This document shows positions 1 through 14,055 of a DNA stretch of 64,000 bases, in pieces. Both the position numbers and the translations under genes were made by a program. This stretch comes from Setophaga petechia (Eukaryota; Chordata; Aves; Passeriformes; Parulidae), in assembly GCA_024362935.1 (NCBI GenBank), contig JANCRA010000028.1, positions 6,320,476 to 6,384,475 of the forward strand, given 5' to 3'. Numbering within the stretch: the stretch's first letter is position 1; the number at the start of each line of letters is the position of its first letter. The notes below the pieces were generated by a model. The model was given only the letters and a program-made list of their open reading frames with translations. It had not been told where the DNA came from and did not search any database.

Positions 1-765
1 GGAGGGAGGGCAGTCATTAGCCTGGGATCCATCCCATGTGGACATTGCCTGTGGCAAGGGAATGTCCACACTGTTTAGTGGGGGAGATCTCTCTAAATGC
101 AGTGCACAGTGCACATATGCATCCTGCTGCAGCCTCTGCTCCAGAGCAGGCACGAGGTTCAAATCTCAGAGGAGGGTGTGGAAATACCTTCACACTCAGG
201 CTCCTGACACAGGAGGACAACAAACAGTCATAAAATTGGTGCCACGTTCAAGCAAGTTGGTTTAACACACCAAATCACAAGGTCAGCAAGTCAGCAAAGG
301 CACCATAAAATGCAGCAGAATCTCCTCATGGAGGCTCTCCCTCTGTTTTCCAAAAGGTATTGTGCACACGTTTGTCTTGATTATACTAAAAATATAACAC
401 TGTGGGGTTGTGGCATCTTGATTGATTGCTTCCATGACATATTTGTTTTAGCATTCAGAAAATCCTTAATAAAGCGTCTGCACACAAGCTGGTTTAATAA
501 TAAGGTTATTGAAAATATTTTCTAGCAGTTATTTCTAAATATTGATTTCTAGCTAAGTTACAGAGAAACAGAAAAATCTGAATATTAAGTAAATGTTGGC
601 AGAGTAGAGCAATGTCTTTTAAAACAGCCATGATTCTACCATTAATCACCTAATTTAAACTAAAGTGTATTTTTAGAAAGGGTATTTTTATTGGTTAACA
701 GTCATCTCTAAAACCAAAAAATCATAATTCACTTTTCAATGCCAAGATCCCACTTCTTGCTCAGG

Positions 766-801
766 AATCACAGAATCATGGGATAATTTGGTGCTGTTGG
801 C
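766..801 (-). mobile_element. CR1 LINE terminal scrap
   Basis: atcacagaatcatggga is the reverse complement of the CR1 3' terminal repeat. Only the last about 35 bases are present. Confidence 0.5.
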
Positions 802-2190
802 CTGACCTAGGCATTGCTGTGATGTTTTCAACTGTGTGCCTAAATCTAGCTAAAAATTCTTATGTTTCCCCCTTTTTATTTTTCTGTGTTTTGTTGTAAA
901 GTAGCTTAGTGTTACAGAGGCCTCATCTTCCCCCCAGGCTATTGCAAAAAATGTCCTTTAATTCTTCTCCTCTGAGGGTTTCTCCTGGGGTCTTGTTGTG
1001 TCAGGGCTTGGTGTGTCTGCTCCAAAGTCAGATCTCAGGACAAATTCCCCTGGCACTGACTGACTCCAGTTGTATCTTCCTGCACAAGATTCCAGACATC
1101 CTTCAGAGGAATCTGTGCTCCCCATTCCTCCTAACTCAGTGGAAGTCTGATGGTTTCACTTTATGTAGCATTAAAATATGTCTTGGTGTAGCTTTGGGCT
1201 CAACACTGGGATTTCTTAGAGGCGTTTGTGGCTGCAGGTTTGTTGAAGGGAGAATTGGTTGCCCAACTTCTCCAAGTTTTAAACATCCAGCTGTAAATCT
1301 CTCCTCATGAGTCCATCACCAGCTCCCATCTTACATGAGTCTTTTCTCAACTTCATCTGGTTTCTCCAGCTCCTTCTGCTTCCCAGAGCTGAAAACACAT
1401 TTTTCTAATAGAGGCACAAAGCTAAAACAATTATTGAAAATACAACTTAAATTGCAGCAGTCCTTCAGCAGTATTCAAAAGCAGGTTTTTTCAGGTAATT
1501 CTAACATCCACCCTGATTATTCAGTTTTATGTCCTCCTGACACTTAACATAGATGCAGAGTGGGAACTTTTATTTTTAAATTGCCCCAGTAATTGCAGAG
1601 TTAACCCAGGCTGGTCCTCCCCTTTCCGTGCAGACACACACACACATCTGCACACTTTCCTAAAGGGGTTTTTCCTTTGATCCCTCCCCCCCCATCCACA
1701 TAAAATTTCCCTCTGAGCCAAGACCCAAAATAACATTTTCCCCAAAGTTACAACATTTATGAAGCAAACAAACAAATTCTCCACAGTCAGAGTGGTGGCA
1801 ACTCCAGCGAGTGCTCACAACTCCAACTGCACCAACCTACATCTTTGACATCATTAGAGATGCAAACTGCAGGGAGCTTTGTGCACTCCCTACACAGAAC
1901 TGGGGGAGTTTATAACTGCAGGGAGGATCATATTTTCATGAGCCACATCAATTTGCAAATTGTGACTAGGCAAGGTTCACTCACTCAGAGTAAATCCACC
2001 AAAAGCACTACCTGGGAGAAGGCACTTGCACGGGTATTTTCTTTAATTAGTCAGAAGAGGGATGTGTTGCAGTGCTCTCCCACAAGTGCTGCTCAGCTTT
2101 ATTACCTAGTTCAGGCTTGTGCTGCACCCACTGTAAGTGAGGAGAGTTGCTGTTATGGTGCTTTAAAAGATTAACTTTAGAATGCCAATT

Positions 2191-2338
2191 TCTCCTCATC
2201 CCTGGAGGTGTCCAAGGCCAGGTTGGACAGGGCTTGGAGCAGCCTGGGGTAGTGCAAGGTGTCCCTGCCCGTGGTAGGGTGTGGAGCCAGATGAGATTTA
2301 AGGTCTCTCCCAACCCAAATCATTCTGTGATTCTCTGA
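2191..2338 (+). mobile_element. CR1 LINE 3' end
   Basis: Contains ggacagggcttggagcagcc, ggtgtccctgcc, aaggtctctcccaaccc and the terminal attctgtgattctctga repeat typical of avian CR1. Confidence 0.9.
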
Positions 2339-4050
2339 TAAGACCCTGCAAAGGCAGACATAGCTAAAGGTAAAATCAAACAGAAGGTTGGAGGGAAGAA
2401 ATCTCTCCCTGAAATTCTCACACCCTGGGAATCCGAGTACCAGGGTTGTCCTGGGGGTGTTGCTCAGCTGTGTGTGACCAGGCCCTGATGCTCAGGGCAG
2501 CATTCACCAGGTTTTGGTCTACAAATTGGATAGAATGGGCAGCCTCATCATCAGGAAACAGAAACTAATCCAGTCCCAGTGTGAGACACTTTGATCTCAG
2601 GCAACCTGCCAGGCCTGTTGTTGTCCATTAACTCATCTGCACGAGGAGGTAAATGCAGCCCTGAAGTAGCAAATGCTCTTTTAAGAGGTTGCTGAGAAAT
2701 CTCCTGTCCACATTTGTCTGCTTTCATCTTGCCCACTGATGTGCTGATCTGGGGGCGAGCAGAGCCCGGGATGCCCCCAGTCCCATGGGATGTGCCCGTT
2801 CCCCCAACTCCTCAGGAGCCAAGTGGGGCTGGGCTGGCACAAACCTGAGCTTTGGACAGTGGGAAAAGTGGTGCATCAAAGCAAGCAGCAGTGAAATCAT
2901 GTTTGGGTTCTCGTTGGAATGTCACAGAGTACCCTGTCATTTTGTTTTAGCAACTTGTCCTTCCAAATGCGCAGTTCGCCTTATGGCATGCCAGCAGTAA
3001 AAATGTCACTTACAATAATTACTTTTTGGTGAAAATGCTTGCTGACTTCCTACCTTCAAGCTGTTTTTTACACAGTGGGGAGATAATAAGAAATGACTTT
3101 ATCCTGACTGCTCAAATGAACACTAAATGGAATTTAGGTTATTATTACTGCAGATAGAGGACTGTGTATTGAAATTTAAATAGTGGATCAGATAAACTAC
3201 AGAGATTTGTCTCTGAAAATTATAGTGGATCCATTTTTTCAATCCACTTCCCTCTGAAACTTAAGGCAGCTGTTGTCTGCCTGCTGTCTTTGGAATATAA
3301 TATTTTTCATAATCCTTTTAGAGGGCCCTGAATACCTTCTGTGTTTTGCATGGTCTTCCTCAACTTCACCATGTTCTGTACCTCGTTCCCCATGACTCCT
3401 TTTGCAGTTTTTTGGCTGAGCCTGTGTTATCAGCAAAGGTTGGACAGGTTACTCTCCCAGCAGCTCCAGGAGTACAGGGTGTCTCTGTGGATGGACAGAC
3501 TGAGAGTGGGCTTGTGCTTTATGCTCACAGATTCAGATGCTCTGGTTCAAATCTCTGAACTTTGGATGCCAAGCCAATTTGCTGTCAGAGGTGAGGCAGG
3601 GTCTGAGCAAAAGCAGCAAACCTGCAGCTCTCAAAATGCACAGGAGAAGTTGCAGTGGAGGAATCTGTGTGTGCTGGCAGACGTGATGCCTCTGGTGAAA
3701 CCTTATCTGTGTCTCAGCACTGCTCTGCCACTGATGTCTCCTTGGAGGGGATACAGCAGCTCTGGTGTCACCTCCTGTAGATGTCTCAGATCTTCTGGGG
3801 AGCTTGGAGCAGGTGGCACCTGCAGGTCTTTGCATCTGAGATGTCCTGAGCTTCAGAAGGAGCCTCCAGCTGAAGAGTGCTGTGGATCTGAGCTGTGCTG
3901 CACCTGCTGCACCTGTTGGATGTGTCCTGTGGGCTTGGGAAGAGTTCCTGGACATCACAGAAATGGTGTCCCTTGAGCAGTGCCCTGCAGTTCCAGATGT
4001 CCCCGACTCCTGCAGACCTGGTGACGCTCAGGAGAGGAGCCTGCACTGCC

Positions 4051-4259
4051 TGGGGTTCCTGACACACTGCAGGGACCCATGACCATGGCAGAGCAGAGCA
4101 GAGGGAAGGGAGGTGTCAGGCTGGGGTTCCTGACACACTGCAGGGACCCATGACCATGGCAGAACAGAGGGAGGTGTCAGGCTGGGGTTCCTGACACACT
4201 GCAGGGACTCTGCCCATGGCCATGGCACAGCAGAGCAGAGGGAAGGGAGGTGTCAGGCT
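4051..4259. repeat. Three-copy tandem repeat (60-72 bp)
   Basis: Copies of ggggttcctgacacactgc begin at 4051, 4123 and 4183, each followed by agggac, catggcagagcag and gggaggtgtcaggct, with different internal lengths. Confidence 0.9.
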
Positions 4260-4794
4260 GAGACAATGCTAGGGGAGTGTTTCAGATGATTTACAGGCTG
4301 TCAGTGGGATAGTGAAGCAGCTGAGACCCCAGGATCCAGTACTGGGGACCTCATCCCAACATGGTGAAGGGAAGGTGGTGATGGGGAAGTCTTGGAGAAG
4401 AATAAGAAGATCTGGAGTTCAGAAAAACCACCTGTGATCAATGAACTGGGACAAGAACTCTGGTTTCAGACTTGCTCACATTTTCCAGAATGCTGTCATG
4501 GCAGATGCTGTGGGGAAGGTGCAGGGGGTGGATGGGAGCACAGCAGCATTTGGATTCATCCATTGTGCCAAGGAATGCAAGACCATAAAAGATTTTCTGT
4601 GTTTGTGTAATTAAGGCAGGGTTAATTTATTGTGGTTCTCAACCAGGTTTGTAGAATACTCAGACCTATTTGCTGAATTGTTTGCAAAGTTAGTTTCTTA
4701 CCAGATAACTACTAAGGGATAGGGAGGGAAAGGGCAGGCTGTGATGATGTTTTGGGGTTTTGTTGCAGTTAGATGGTCATTCAAGCAGCAATTT

Positions 4795-4823
4795 TATATA
4801 TATTATATATATATATATATATA
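4795..4823. repeat. TA microsatellite
   Basis: Nearly pure alternating TA with one tatta interruption. Confidence 0.95.
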
Positions 4824-7800
4824 GTCATTTTTTAATATTTTGAGAGAGACAGAGAGAAAATGGTGTTTTAAAAGAAAACAGGAGATATTTGTGTAATGTT
4901 GACTTTGCTTCCACTCTTTTATACATCTTCATTTTAGACTGCATCTAAAGTATACACAGTATTATACTGTTCTTTCTGGTTTTTCCTATAATACTCTCTA
5001 GCATTAGAGGAAAAAAACAGAAGGGAAGAATTTCCTGACTTAAGAATAAGTGCTGTGTGCTGTTCCAGGAGTGCCATGTCCAGGGCTGTCTGTGCTGGCA
5101 GACTGAATCAGGTGTGTTTGTCTTTCTGGAGAGGCCTCCAGAGTGTGGCAGCTCCCCTTCAGTGCAGGGGCTCTCTCTGAGCTCTGTTATCAGCTCTGTG
5201 TTATCAGCCAGTGCTGCTCTTTGGTTCTCTGCAGGTCTTGGCCATGAATGGGGCCCAGTTCCACTTGCCAAACATTTCAGCTTGTGCCCCATTTCTGCAG
5301 ACATCACTTGATTTATATTTTTGATTATTATTTTACATGCTGCATATTTGAGTGTGCTCCTTAAAATCACTTGGAAGGGTTTAACTTCCCTATACCCCAG
5401 ACTGTATTTTGAATTAACAATGTAAAAAGTGCTGACAGAACCTTTGCCCCTTTCATGGCTCAGTTTTACTTTCATCTTCAAAAGTTTGGATGATTTAAGT
5501 TCATTTCTGCTGTCTTTGCATCTTTAATGGCATTTGTCAACACCAGCCTGTAACTGTGCAGAAGTTACAGGGGGTGTTTTATAATTTAAAATGTCATGTT
5601 AAGCTGTGTCTTCATCACATGCAGGGTCTGATGGTCACCATCTTCCCATAAAGTCATTTTTGGGGAGACCCTGTTTCCCCCAGTAAAGCTCAGGGCACCA
5701 CTGATGTCTTTGGCTGCTGAAACTTGAAAATTTCCCAGATTCTGCAATGACCTTGTCACTGGTGATGCTCTTGATCTCTCCAGCTCTTCCAGCACTTCTT
5801 TTTTGGAGCTTTGGAGCTTTTACTTCACATCTTATATTGGATGCAGGCTGTTGGAAAACAAACCTCTTTGGCATAGCAAAGTTTACCTGGAATTTATTGA
5901 AATAATTTCATCAATAAATGGAGGCCATGGAGTTTGCAGGTTGTTCTGTAATACAGTTTTATATTTATATGGACAAAGTGGTCCTTTCTTCCTTAAACAC
6001 AAATGTGAAAACATCCAATATTACTTTTAAGAAACTGGATTGCTTTTAAGTTAGTGTTATTCTTCAGAGAAGTCACTGCTGAACACTGCTAAAAAAGCAG
6101 AGCAAGTTTTAAAGAAATAAGCTTTCAATGTATTGTTTTCATTGGAAATGTTCAATTGCTGCTTTGGAAATCTTAATGTATATTTTTCAGATATCCTGAA
6201 TTTGTGTCTTTGTCTTGTGAGGAACTTGAGAGAAATGAATACAGACAAATTATTTCATAAACCATGTGAAATGGCTGTGGATTGACAGTTAAATCTGGAA
6301 TAGTGAATACAGTCAATTTTGCCCTTTGTTCTGTCAGCAGTCACTTGTACTCTAAATGTCTATTTAATTTTTTAAGTAGATTAACAGGAAATGTTTGCAT
6401 TATTTGATTATTGATTTTACTGTCCCAAATAATGGATCTTTTCCTCAAATATTTATGTGATCTTGAAAATGTTTTTCCAGAAGGGAAAAATGCTAAAAAT
6501 GAATAGGGAACATATTTTGAGTTATTTGTAGTACATGTACATAATGCCTCGCCTGAAATCACTGTACACTTGCCTTTTGGTGGGGAAAAAAAGCAGTTTG
6601 TCATCTGTACTGCCTTCCAAAATTAGATTCAGATAATCCCACCTTTTGGAGTAAATGAGCAGCAGATTGGTCTTAAAAATGAAATTCAAGTAAGCTCTTG
6701 GTGAGTGATATAAAAAATAAATAAGCTAATATGTGAGCAACAGAGAGCATCTCAGTGATAGATGATAACACAGATTACCTTTGTTGTGTTCATAATTAGG
6801 CTGGGCAGGGAAAGGAGAGGGAGAAGGAGGCATTAGGAAATGCTTTTGTTTAGTCCTGTGTGGTTGGGTTTGGTTTGATTTTTGGGGTTTTTTTTTTATT
6901 ATTTTGTCCTTTATTTCCCCCTGTGTGTGTGTGTGGCTCACCGTGCACAGATGAGGAATTGTATAGGAAATTTGCAGCTGCTCCAGTTATTCAGTAAGAT
7001 TTGTATAAGCTGGCACAAGGGACAAAATTAGAGGGAAGTTGAAGGAGTGCTGTGCAGTTTATTAGCTAGGCAGCCATAATTTTGACCTTGCTGTGGGTTA
7101 AAGGACACAGACCTGAGAAGAAATCTGTTTATCATGTGGGGAATTCATGCCATCCCTGACAGTGTACAGTGAACAAGATGGATGATCTGCCAAATTGGTC
7201 CCTCGCTTGGGTGAATCAGGGCAAATTTACAGTACAATTCCTCTGCTGCTCCTGATACAGAAATAACATTTCCCAGGGTTTCTGTTCAGTTGTATGATGA
7301 CCCAGGGTGAGCAGAGAGAAGAAAGAGGATTTGTAGGATCCCCTTTACCTTAAAGATTTACATGCACCTCAATTGTTGTCTTCCTGTTTTGCATCTCACA
7401 TAAAGCACTAAGGAAAAAGTCAGATTTTTAGGTCTGAGAGAGCAACTTCAGGTGTCAGGGAAGCTCTTGAATGCAGCATGGGGAAGCTCCCAGGACCCCA
7501 AACAACAAACACCATTATCCTCTGCACTCTGCTCCATTTGGGCCTGACTTTTCCTGTGGCAATATTTTCCTTCATCATTTGGGATATATTTCCATGCTGC
7601 ACAGGCTGCATGCTCTGGAATGATCTGACAATATTCTGGATAACAAATTCAAAAACCAGGGAGGTGGTGGGACCTGAGAATCCTCTGTGGTGGCACCACA
7701 GGACTCAGAAAATTCTGGCTCTGGGCTCCTCCTTGTGCAGCTGAGAGCTGTGCCAGCCTCCTGCAGGCAGCTGGAGCCAAACCCAGGGATGTGTGAGGAT

Positions 7801-8771
7801 GGAATCCATGCCATAAACCCTGGCAAGTAATGGGTGGGAGGCAGCAAGGAGGAGGAAGCAGCCCCCCAGAAATGGGAAAAGCTGTGGATGGAGAAATCCC
7901 CGTGCTCCTTATCTCCTCAATGGTTCTTGTAAACCACGTTGCCTCTGTGATGTTGCTTTAAAAAAGGTTCAGCCTGTACCCTCAGATGTCTGGAATCTCT
8001 GAATAAGCTCAGTCAGTACATTCTGTGAGAGATAAATTTATTGGGGGGAAAACAACATTCTGTACAGAACCTATTGTTGTTGGCAAATTAACAGATTGGG
8101 AAAGCTTTCCTTTAAACCAAGTGTCACAATAACAGATTTGGGTGTCTCCTGATCCACTCAATATCTTTATGTTGGATTCTCAAGTACTTTAATTAATACA
8201 GCATAATTGCAAACTGTGTTTTAATCTTGTTATTTCTGGACAAAGGGAATTGCAGAAATGTGATGTGTGTGATAAGAAACAAAATTGAATCAGTAACACT
8301 CTCAAGTTAGAGAGTTGTATCAGTTGTAGAAAATGCCTCATTGACAGAACAAAATAGTGGCTGAGTGAGTTTCTAACAAGTCACAGAAGGAAGTTTAAAC
8401 CAGTCTAGAATGGTGGCTTTAAAACCATCCTTATATAAAAATGTTGTGACAAGCAAAACTGAGATTTCCTGACCAAGGAAATTGCATGCAAACTTACAGA
8501 CTATTGCACTTCAGTTTTTCCTGATTTTTATTTGTATTTGTACATCTTGTCTTTAGAAGAAATCAGAGACGACTCAAGATAAAATTAGAAAATAATTCTT
8601 GTTTTTAAAAAGAGGCTTTTTAGTACCCAAATCATTGCAAGTAGCATTTTGCATACTTAGGCATTTCTTTAAGTAGGTAGAATATAAATGAGGAGGAAAG
8701 TTAAATATCCTGCAATCAAAACATTACAATTATGCTAAAATGGGGACTTTTTTCTCTTTTTTTACTTACAG

Positions 8772-9074
8772 AAAGTACTCCAAAGACTTCTGCCAGTTGC
8801 AGTCCTGCTCCTGAATCTCCCATGAGTTCCAGTGAATCAGTGAAAAGCCTGACTGAGTTGGTACAGCAGCCCTGCCCTGCCATAGAGACGAGTAAGGATG
8901 GCAAATCCCAGGAATCCAGTGAGCCACCTGCATCTGAATCCCAATCCACGACCCCTCTGCCACTCTCAGGCCACTCTGCACTCAGCATCCAAGAACTGGT
9001 GGCCATGTCCCCTGAGCTGGACACCTATGGCATCACCAAGAGGGTCAAGGAAGTGCTCACGGACAACAATCTTG
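8772..9074 (+). CDS. CUX1: CUX1 exon: linker and first part of Cut repeat 3
   Basis: This 303-bp exon encodes about 101 residues of CUX1, a nuclear homeodomain transcription factor that binds DNA through Cut repeats and a homeodomain. Its first part is a Ser/Pro-rich linker containing [17 protein letters not shown]. The second part opens Cut repeat 3, with [18 protein letters not shown] and the basic stretch [13 protein letters not shown]. Acceptor ttacttacag ends at 8771 and donor g|gtaaat starts at 9075. The first two bases complete a codon from the upstream exon. The last base is phase 1 and joins GT of the next exon to make Gly, giving the CUX family sequence [10 protein letters not shown] across the junction. 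Identification rests on recalled near-identity to vertebrate CUX1; CUX2 is less likely because the downstream CASP exons are specific to the CUX1 locus. Confidence 0.97.
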
Positions 9075-10792
9075 GTAAATCTCTTTATTCTCATTTCTTG
9101 ACCAAAATTGTCTGTAAGTGTTCATGTTTTTATTGTTAGCTACACTAGATGTGTATGAGAATTCCTGGGTTTGACTCTGGCCTAAGCTTTTATTTGCTAA
9201 AAAGATACAAAATCTTTTTAAACTGGTGGAAAACTCCTTTCAGATTGCCACACTCCAAATCCCATCACACCTTTGTTCTTCCTGGCTCAGCAGCCAGGTA
9301 CTGCTCCCACCTCCCAAAGCAGAGTCCAGCAGGCTGTCAGCACCCCCAGAGCCAGGGAGATCTCCCCTTGGGAAAGGCTTTTTCCCCCACATTTGCAAAT
9401 TCCAGGCCCATTTTGGGTGAAGCAGAGTAGCCCAGCATGGCTGGAGAGGAAGGTGCACCACGAGCAGGAGCACAGTGTCCCTGCAGAGCTGGGGGGGAAA
9501 ATCCACACTCAGCTGAGGTTTAGATGAGCCTGAGATAAATGTCCAGGGCCACTCAGTTCTTCTGCTTAGACATGTGCAAAACTCAGGCTGCTTTTGCCTA
9601 CAGATGGGTTTTTGGCTGTTGCCTTTATTGCCATGACTGTTTGGAATAGTCACAGGGAGTAACCTGATGTGAGTATGGGAAATCCACATTAATTCTGTCA
9701 CTGTGCCTCTAAATCACTGCTTCTTCATATCTTTAACCCTTTCTTCCTCCCAAGGCTTTGGGGAGTGTTTGTGGGATCCTTGGAGGGCTCTGGAGGAGGG
9801 CAGTAAGGCTGTCCCAGTGTTACCTGCTCCTGCTTCTGGGCCTGAGCAAGGGATTCATCCCACCTGCATCAGGTGTTCAGGGGAATTGCTGGTGCTCCCC
9901 AGAAGTACCAGTTTCTCTTCCTTCACTACAAATAAGACCTAAAGTTTAGATTTAGATTGATGATGTTACTTATGTGAGAAGAATTTTATCCATATCATCT
10001 GAATGTGATGACTGTGAAAGTAAAAACTCCTATTTTAGTGTGTGAGGAAGCCTCTTTTCATCTAGACACAGAAAAATGTGTTATTTCCTTAAAATATTTT
10101 GAAGGGGAAAAAATACTGGGATGGGGGAGGTCCCAGGTTCTTATTTAACATCATTTGGGAGAAAAAAAGGAAATGGCCCTGATCACTGACAGACTCTGAG
10201 TGAGATTGTGTTCCACCCAGCCCAGCAGAATTCCTTGCCCATGGAATGTTTGTTGCTTGTTCAGTGCAGATAAAGTAGAGATAAAGCCCCAAATCATGGT
10301 AAGGGTTTGCAGATCCAAGCCCCTGGTTTTTGGGCAAAATGCTATTGAGTGCTGTACCTGCTCTGGTGTTCCAGAGAGGTTTGAAAAAAAAAAAAAAAAA
10401 AAAGTATTTTTGTTTACATTTGCTTTGATGCCATTTTTACTTAGTCTTTTTTATTTCCCATGATTTTTGTTTTCCTACAGTGTGGCTGACAAGCCTAAAA
10501 AGCAGCAGAAGAGCCAGGAAATGTGCCCCAAACTCTGCATTAGGTGTGGAACCAGTTTCAATGTCTCCTTTTGTGCCCTCAGTGTGCTGGTGCTGCCAGG
10601 TTTTCTGGTGCACAGGTTTCTGTGCTTTAGGCCACTGGGCCTTGTGACCCTGTCACAGGCAGCTGGTGGTGGCTGAGGTGTCCCAGTGTCACCAGCCAGT
10701 AAAGGCCACAGTTGTACAGAACAATTCAGACTGAGCTGGGTGGGTCTGTCCTCCCCTCACCAGGCAGGGCAATGGCTCCAGAGGGAAGCAGA

Positions 10793-11017
10793 GTAGGTTC
10801 AGGTGGGATGTTAGGATGGAATTCTTCCCTGTGAGGGTGGGGAGGTCCCACAGAGGGTGCCCAGAGCAGCTGCCCCATCCCTGGGAGTGCCCAAGGCCAG
10901 GCTGGACAGGGCTTGGAGCAGCCTGGGCCAGTGGAAGGTGTTCCCTTCACTAGGAGCTGGAGCTGGGTGATCTTCAAGGTCCTTTCCAACCCAAACCATC
11001 CTCTGAAGGTTCTGTGC
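10793..11017 (+). mobile_element. CR1 LINE 3' end
   Basis: Longer 5'-truncated copy with ttccctgtgagggtgg, gcccaaggccaggctgga and tccaacccaaaccatcc; the terminal repeat is degraded. Confidence 0.92.
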
Positions 11018-11958
11018 CTTCAGCACACTGTTCACACTGAGATGCTGCTGCTGTTCTGAGCCCCAAAAGTCAGGGTATCCTCAGGGGTTCCCTGCTGGGC
11101 TGCAGGAGCTCACAGAGGGAAGCAGATGCACTCAGCTGTTTGAGGATAGGGGATCTGGGGCATTTGTAGGAAGGGTCAAGACTTCCCATGAAAGATCCAG
11201 TAGGATCTACATCAGTGGGAACAGGCATGAAGGGTGGGGAGGAGTTTTAGGAAAACTGTGATTAAAAATATTGCTGTTATTGCTGGTGCTGTGCTGAAGA
11301 TGGAGCATGTTACACCTGCTCCCTCCCAGGGATGATTTCTGACACCTTCCCCCTTAGCTTGGGAGTCTTTCAGGTGTTTTCTCCTGTCCTGCCATATCCT
11401 GACATGAAATAAACAACACAAAACATCTTTAGCTTTGTTCTTAACACCTAGAGAACACGATGTTACCTCCTTCCACATTTGCATTTTTAATTTTTAGGCT
11501 GTAGTTTAAAGGTTCATTTCCTTCAGCAGCACTGCCAGCTCTGCTCATTCCCAACCCTTTTGCAAATCTGTGCCCATATTCCTGTTCATGTGGCAGCACA
11601 ATAGCAGATTTTTTAAGTGGCTGTGTTATCTTGTTAGTAGCTGGCAGGTTTACAGGGAAATGGATGAGGCCTTGCTGTTGTTTTTAAATACAAACAGGGA
11701 GCAGGTTACCCCAGCAAGACATGTGATAAAAACCATAAAGATAAAATTGATAAAATTTCCCCTGAATTACCTCGTTTGTCTGATTTTCCTGATATTGAGG
11801 GTAGTGGCAAATCACTTATTACTCAGGAACTTGAGTGAATTCTGAATGTAGGTTTCTGTTCAGTCTGTAGGAGCTGTTTTCAGGGCTAGTTTTGGAGCTT
11901 ATTAGCAGTGTCATGTTAAGCCCTGTTCTCCTTTCACCTCTCTGCCTCTCATTATCTC

Positions 11959-12137
11959 AGCTGCTTCCTCTGAAAGCTTTGCAGACCCACCTGCCCCACA
12001 CACCTGAGTGGGATGTTCTGCAGCTTCTGACTGGTCCCATATTCCCTCTTCTCCCCATACAGGCAAAAAAACCCCCACCAGGGCAAATTTTGGGATATTT
12101 TTAAGGAGAAAGAGGAGGGGAATCTTGGAGTTAAGTG
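11959..12137. repeat. Second copy of the LTR-inserted 200-bp segment
   Basis: This stretch is the intron copy of the segment nested in the LTR at 18631-18833, about 6.7 kb away and in the same orientation. Similarity starts at cagctgcttcc and stops around aatcttggagttaag. I see no LTR sequence around this copy and no clear target-site duplication, so it could be the source, or both could be members of a dispersed family. Confidence 0.7.
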
Positions 12138-13245
12138 CAGGGATGGGTCTGTAGAGCAGATATTTGCCATGAGCTGTCTGTGTCAGGATCAGGGAAGGCT
12201 GGGAAGGGCTGGTGGTGCTTTTACAGGTGTGGGCTTGTCCTGCAGAGCTGTGGGGCCAGAATCCCCATTCACCCCATTGTCCCTTAGGGATCTGTTGGCT
12301 GCCACTGGCTACAGCTGCTGGGATGTGGAGGGAGAATGTTCTGTTGTGTGTTAGTGAGGGCACCCAAAAGCTGCAGATCCCTGAGCCCCAAATTTGGGAG
12401 TATGGAAAGATCTTTGGGTTACCTTGAAATGCCATGGCAGCAGCACTTGTATCTTAAATCCTGATGACTCAGATGACTCCAGGCTCTCCTGCAGCAGAAG
12501 TTGGTATCAAGGCAGTGCAGCTGAGGGAGAACACTGAAGTGAAGGGGGTTAGAAAATCAGCTCTGTGGCTCTGTGGTTGGCATTTTCCCCAGTTCTTGAT
12601 AAGTTAGGCTTTTCCCATATAAAATCATTGTCAGCAATGCACATATGAACACTGTACACTGTCAAGCATTTGCAGATTTTACCCTGCCAGATGACAGCAT
12701 TTTGTAAGAGAACTAAAATTAACTATTCTTAATTAGAAATACTGTAGAGATTGTAAAACAAAAATTGTATTGCAAATTCTGATTATCTCTAGTGAGTAAG
12801 GCACAGTTAGATCCCCACAGATAGCACAGCACAGAAATTCCATACGTGTTTCTGTGAGGACATTTATATGGCCATTGCTGAAGGGGGAGGTTGCATTGCT
12901 CTTGGTTCACTGATTGCTGGAAATGTTTGGATTGCCCTGTTGGAACAAAGCTGTGGCACTGCCCTCCTGCATAAGAGCTAAGTACCCTCTCTGCTCTCAC
13001 GAGCTGCCTGCTTAGCTAGAAGTTCAATTTATTTTTCCTCCCCTAATTTTATTTTTTGCACACTGTTTCACTGTAAGGTCCCGCTCCCCAAACGTGTCGA
13101 GCTCCTCCCTTTATCCCAGGCAGATCCTGAGGATTAAACTAAAGCTCAATATTTACCCTTCTAGTGGGGGGCAGAGCATTTATTCTCCTAAATGTTTCTT
13201 CTGGGTTTTTGAAGCAGTTCTGAAGTAAGAATAATTGAGGAATGA

Positions 13246-13545
<300 letters not shown>

Positions 13546-13679
13546 TAGTGGAGAGGCAGCATTGATCCACTGGTATGGGGCTTATGCAAAAGGACTTCAC
13601 CACAGATTTTTTTGGAGCTTTTATTTGATGCTTGCTCAAGCAGATACATCTCAAAATAAAAGGAAAACAAACACACAAC

Positions 13680-14055
13680 TGTGACCGTGTTCACAGGGGT
13701 CTGAGGATGAGGGAAGAGATGAGGATCTGACTCCGTGTTTCAGAAGGCTTGATTTATTATTTTATGATGTATATTATATTAAAACTATACTAAAAGAATA
13801 GAAGAAAAGATTTCATTAGAAAGCTGGCTAAGAATAGAGTAAGAAAGAATGGTAACAAAGGCTCTGTTTCAGGCTCTCTGTCCGAGCTAGCTCACTGTGA
13901 TTAGCCATTAATTAGAAACAACCAACATGAGTTAATCAAAAATCTACCTGTTGCATTCCACAGCAGCAGATAACCATTGTTTACATTTTGTTCTTGAAGC
14001 TTCTCAGCAGGGAAAATCTTAAGGAAAAGATTTTTCATAAAAGATGTCTGTGACA
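13680..14055 (-). mobile_element. Solo LTR, family A, with 6-bp target-site duplication
   Basis: This 376-bp element begins TGTGAC and ends TGTGACA. It is flanked by the direct repeat cacaac at 13674-13679 and 14056-14061, a perfect 6-bp target-site duplication. There is no internal retroviral sequence, so it is a solo LTR left by recombination. The minus strand, read as sense, shows a CCAAT motif, then a TATA-like AT-rich stretch, then AATAAA, the usual order in an LTR; the assigned strand is inferred from that. Six-base duplications fit class II (ERVK/alpharetrovirus-like) elements. Four other copies lie in this window. Confidence 0.85.

Larger units (their letters stand above)
1..8771 (+). 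other. CUX1: CUX1 intron upstream of the Cut-repeat-3 exons (partial)
   Basis: No exon was recognised in this stretch; the open frames are short, unrelated to known domains and lack splice context. It ends at a pyrimidine-rich acceptor (ttacttacag) at 8762-8771. It holds a CR1 3' end at 2191-2338, a CR1 terminal scrap at 766-801, a three-copy tandem repeat at 4051-4259 and a TA microsatellite at 4795-4823. The rest looks like ordinary AT-rich intron. In mammals the preceding exon carries Cut repeat 2, which would lie before this window. That position is inferred from known gene structure. Confidence 0.75.

Noticed and set aside
3341..3976. 211-codon open frame in the first intron
   Set aside because: Cys- and Leu-rich translation without domain or conserved look, and no splice sites of a known CUX1 exon. 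A 141-codon frame on the other strand overlaps it.
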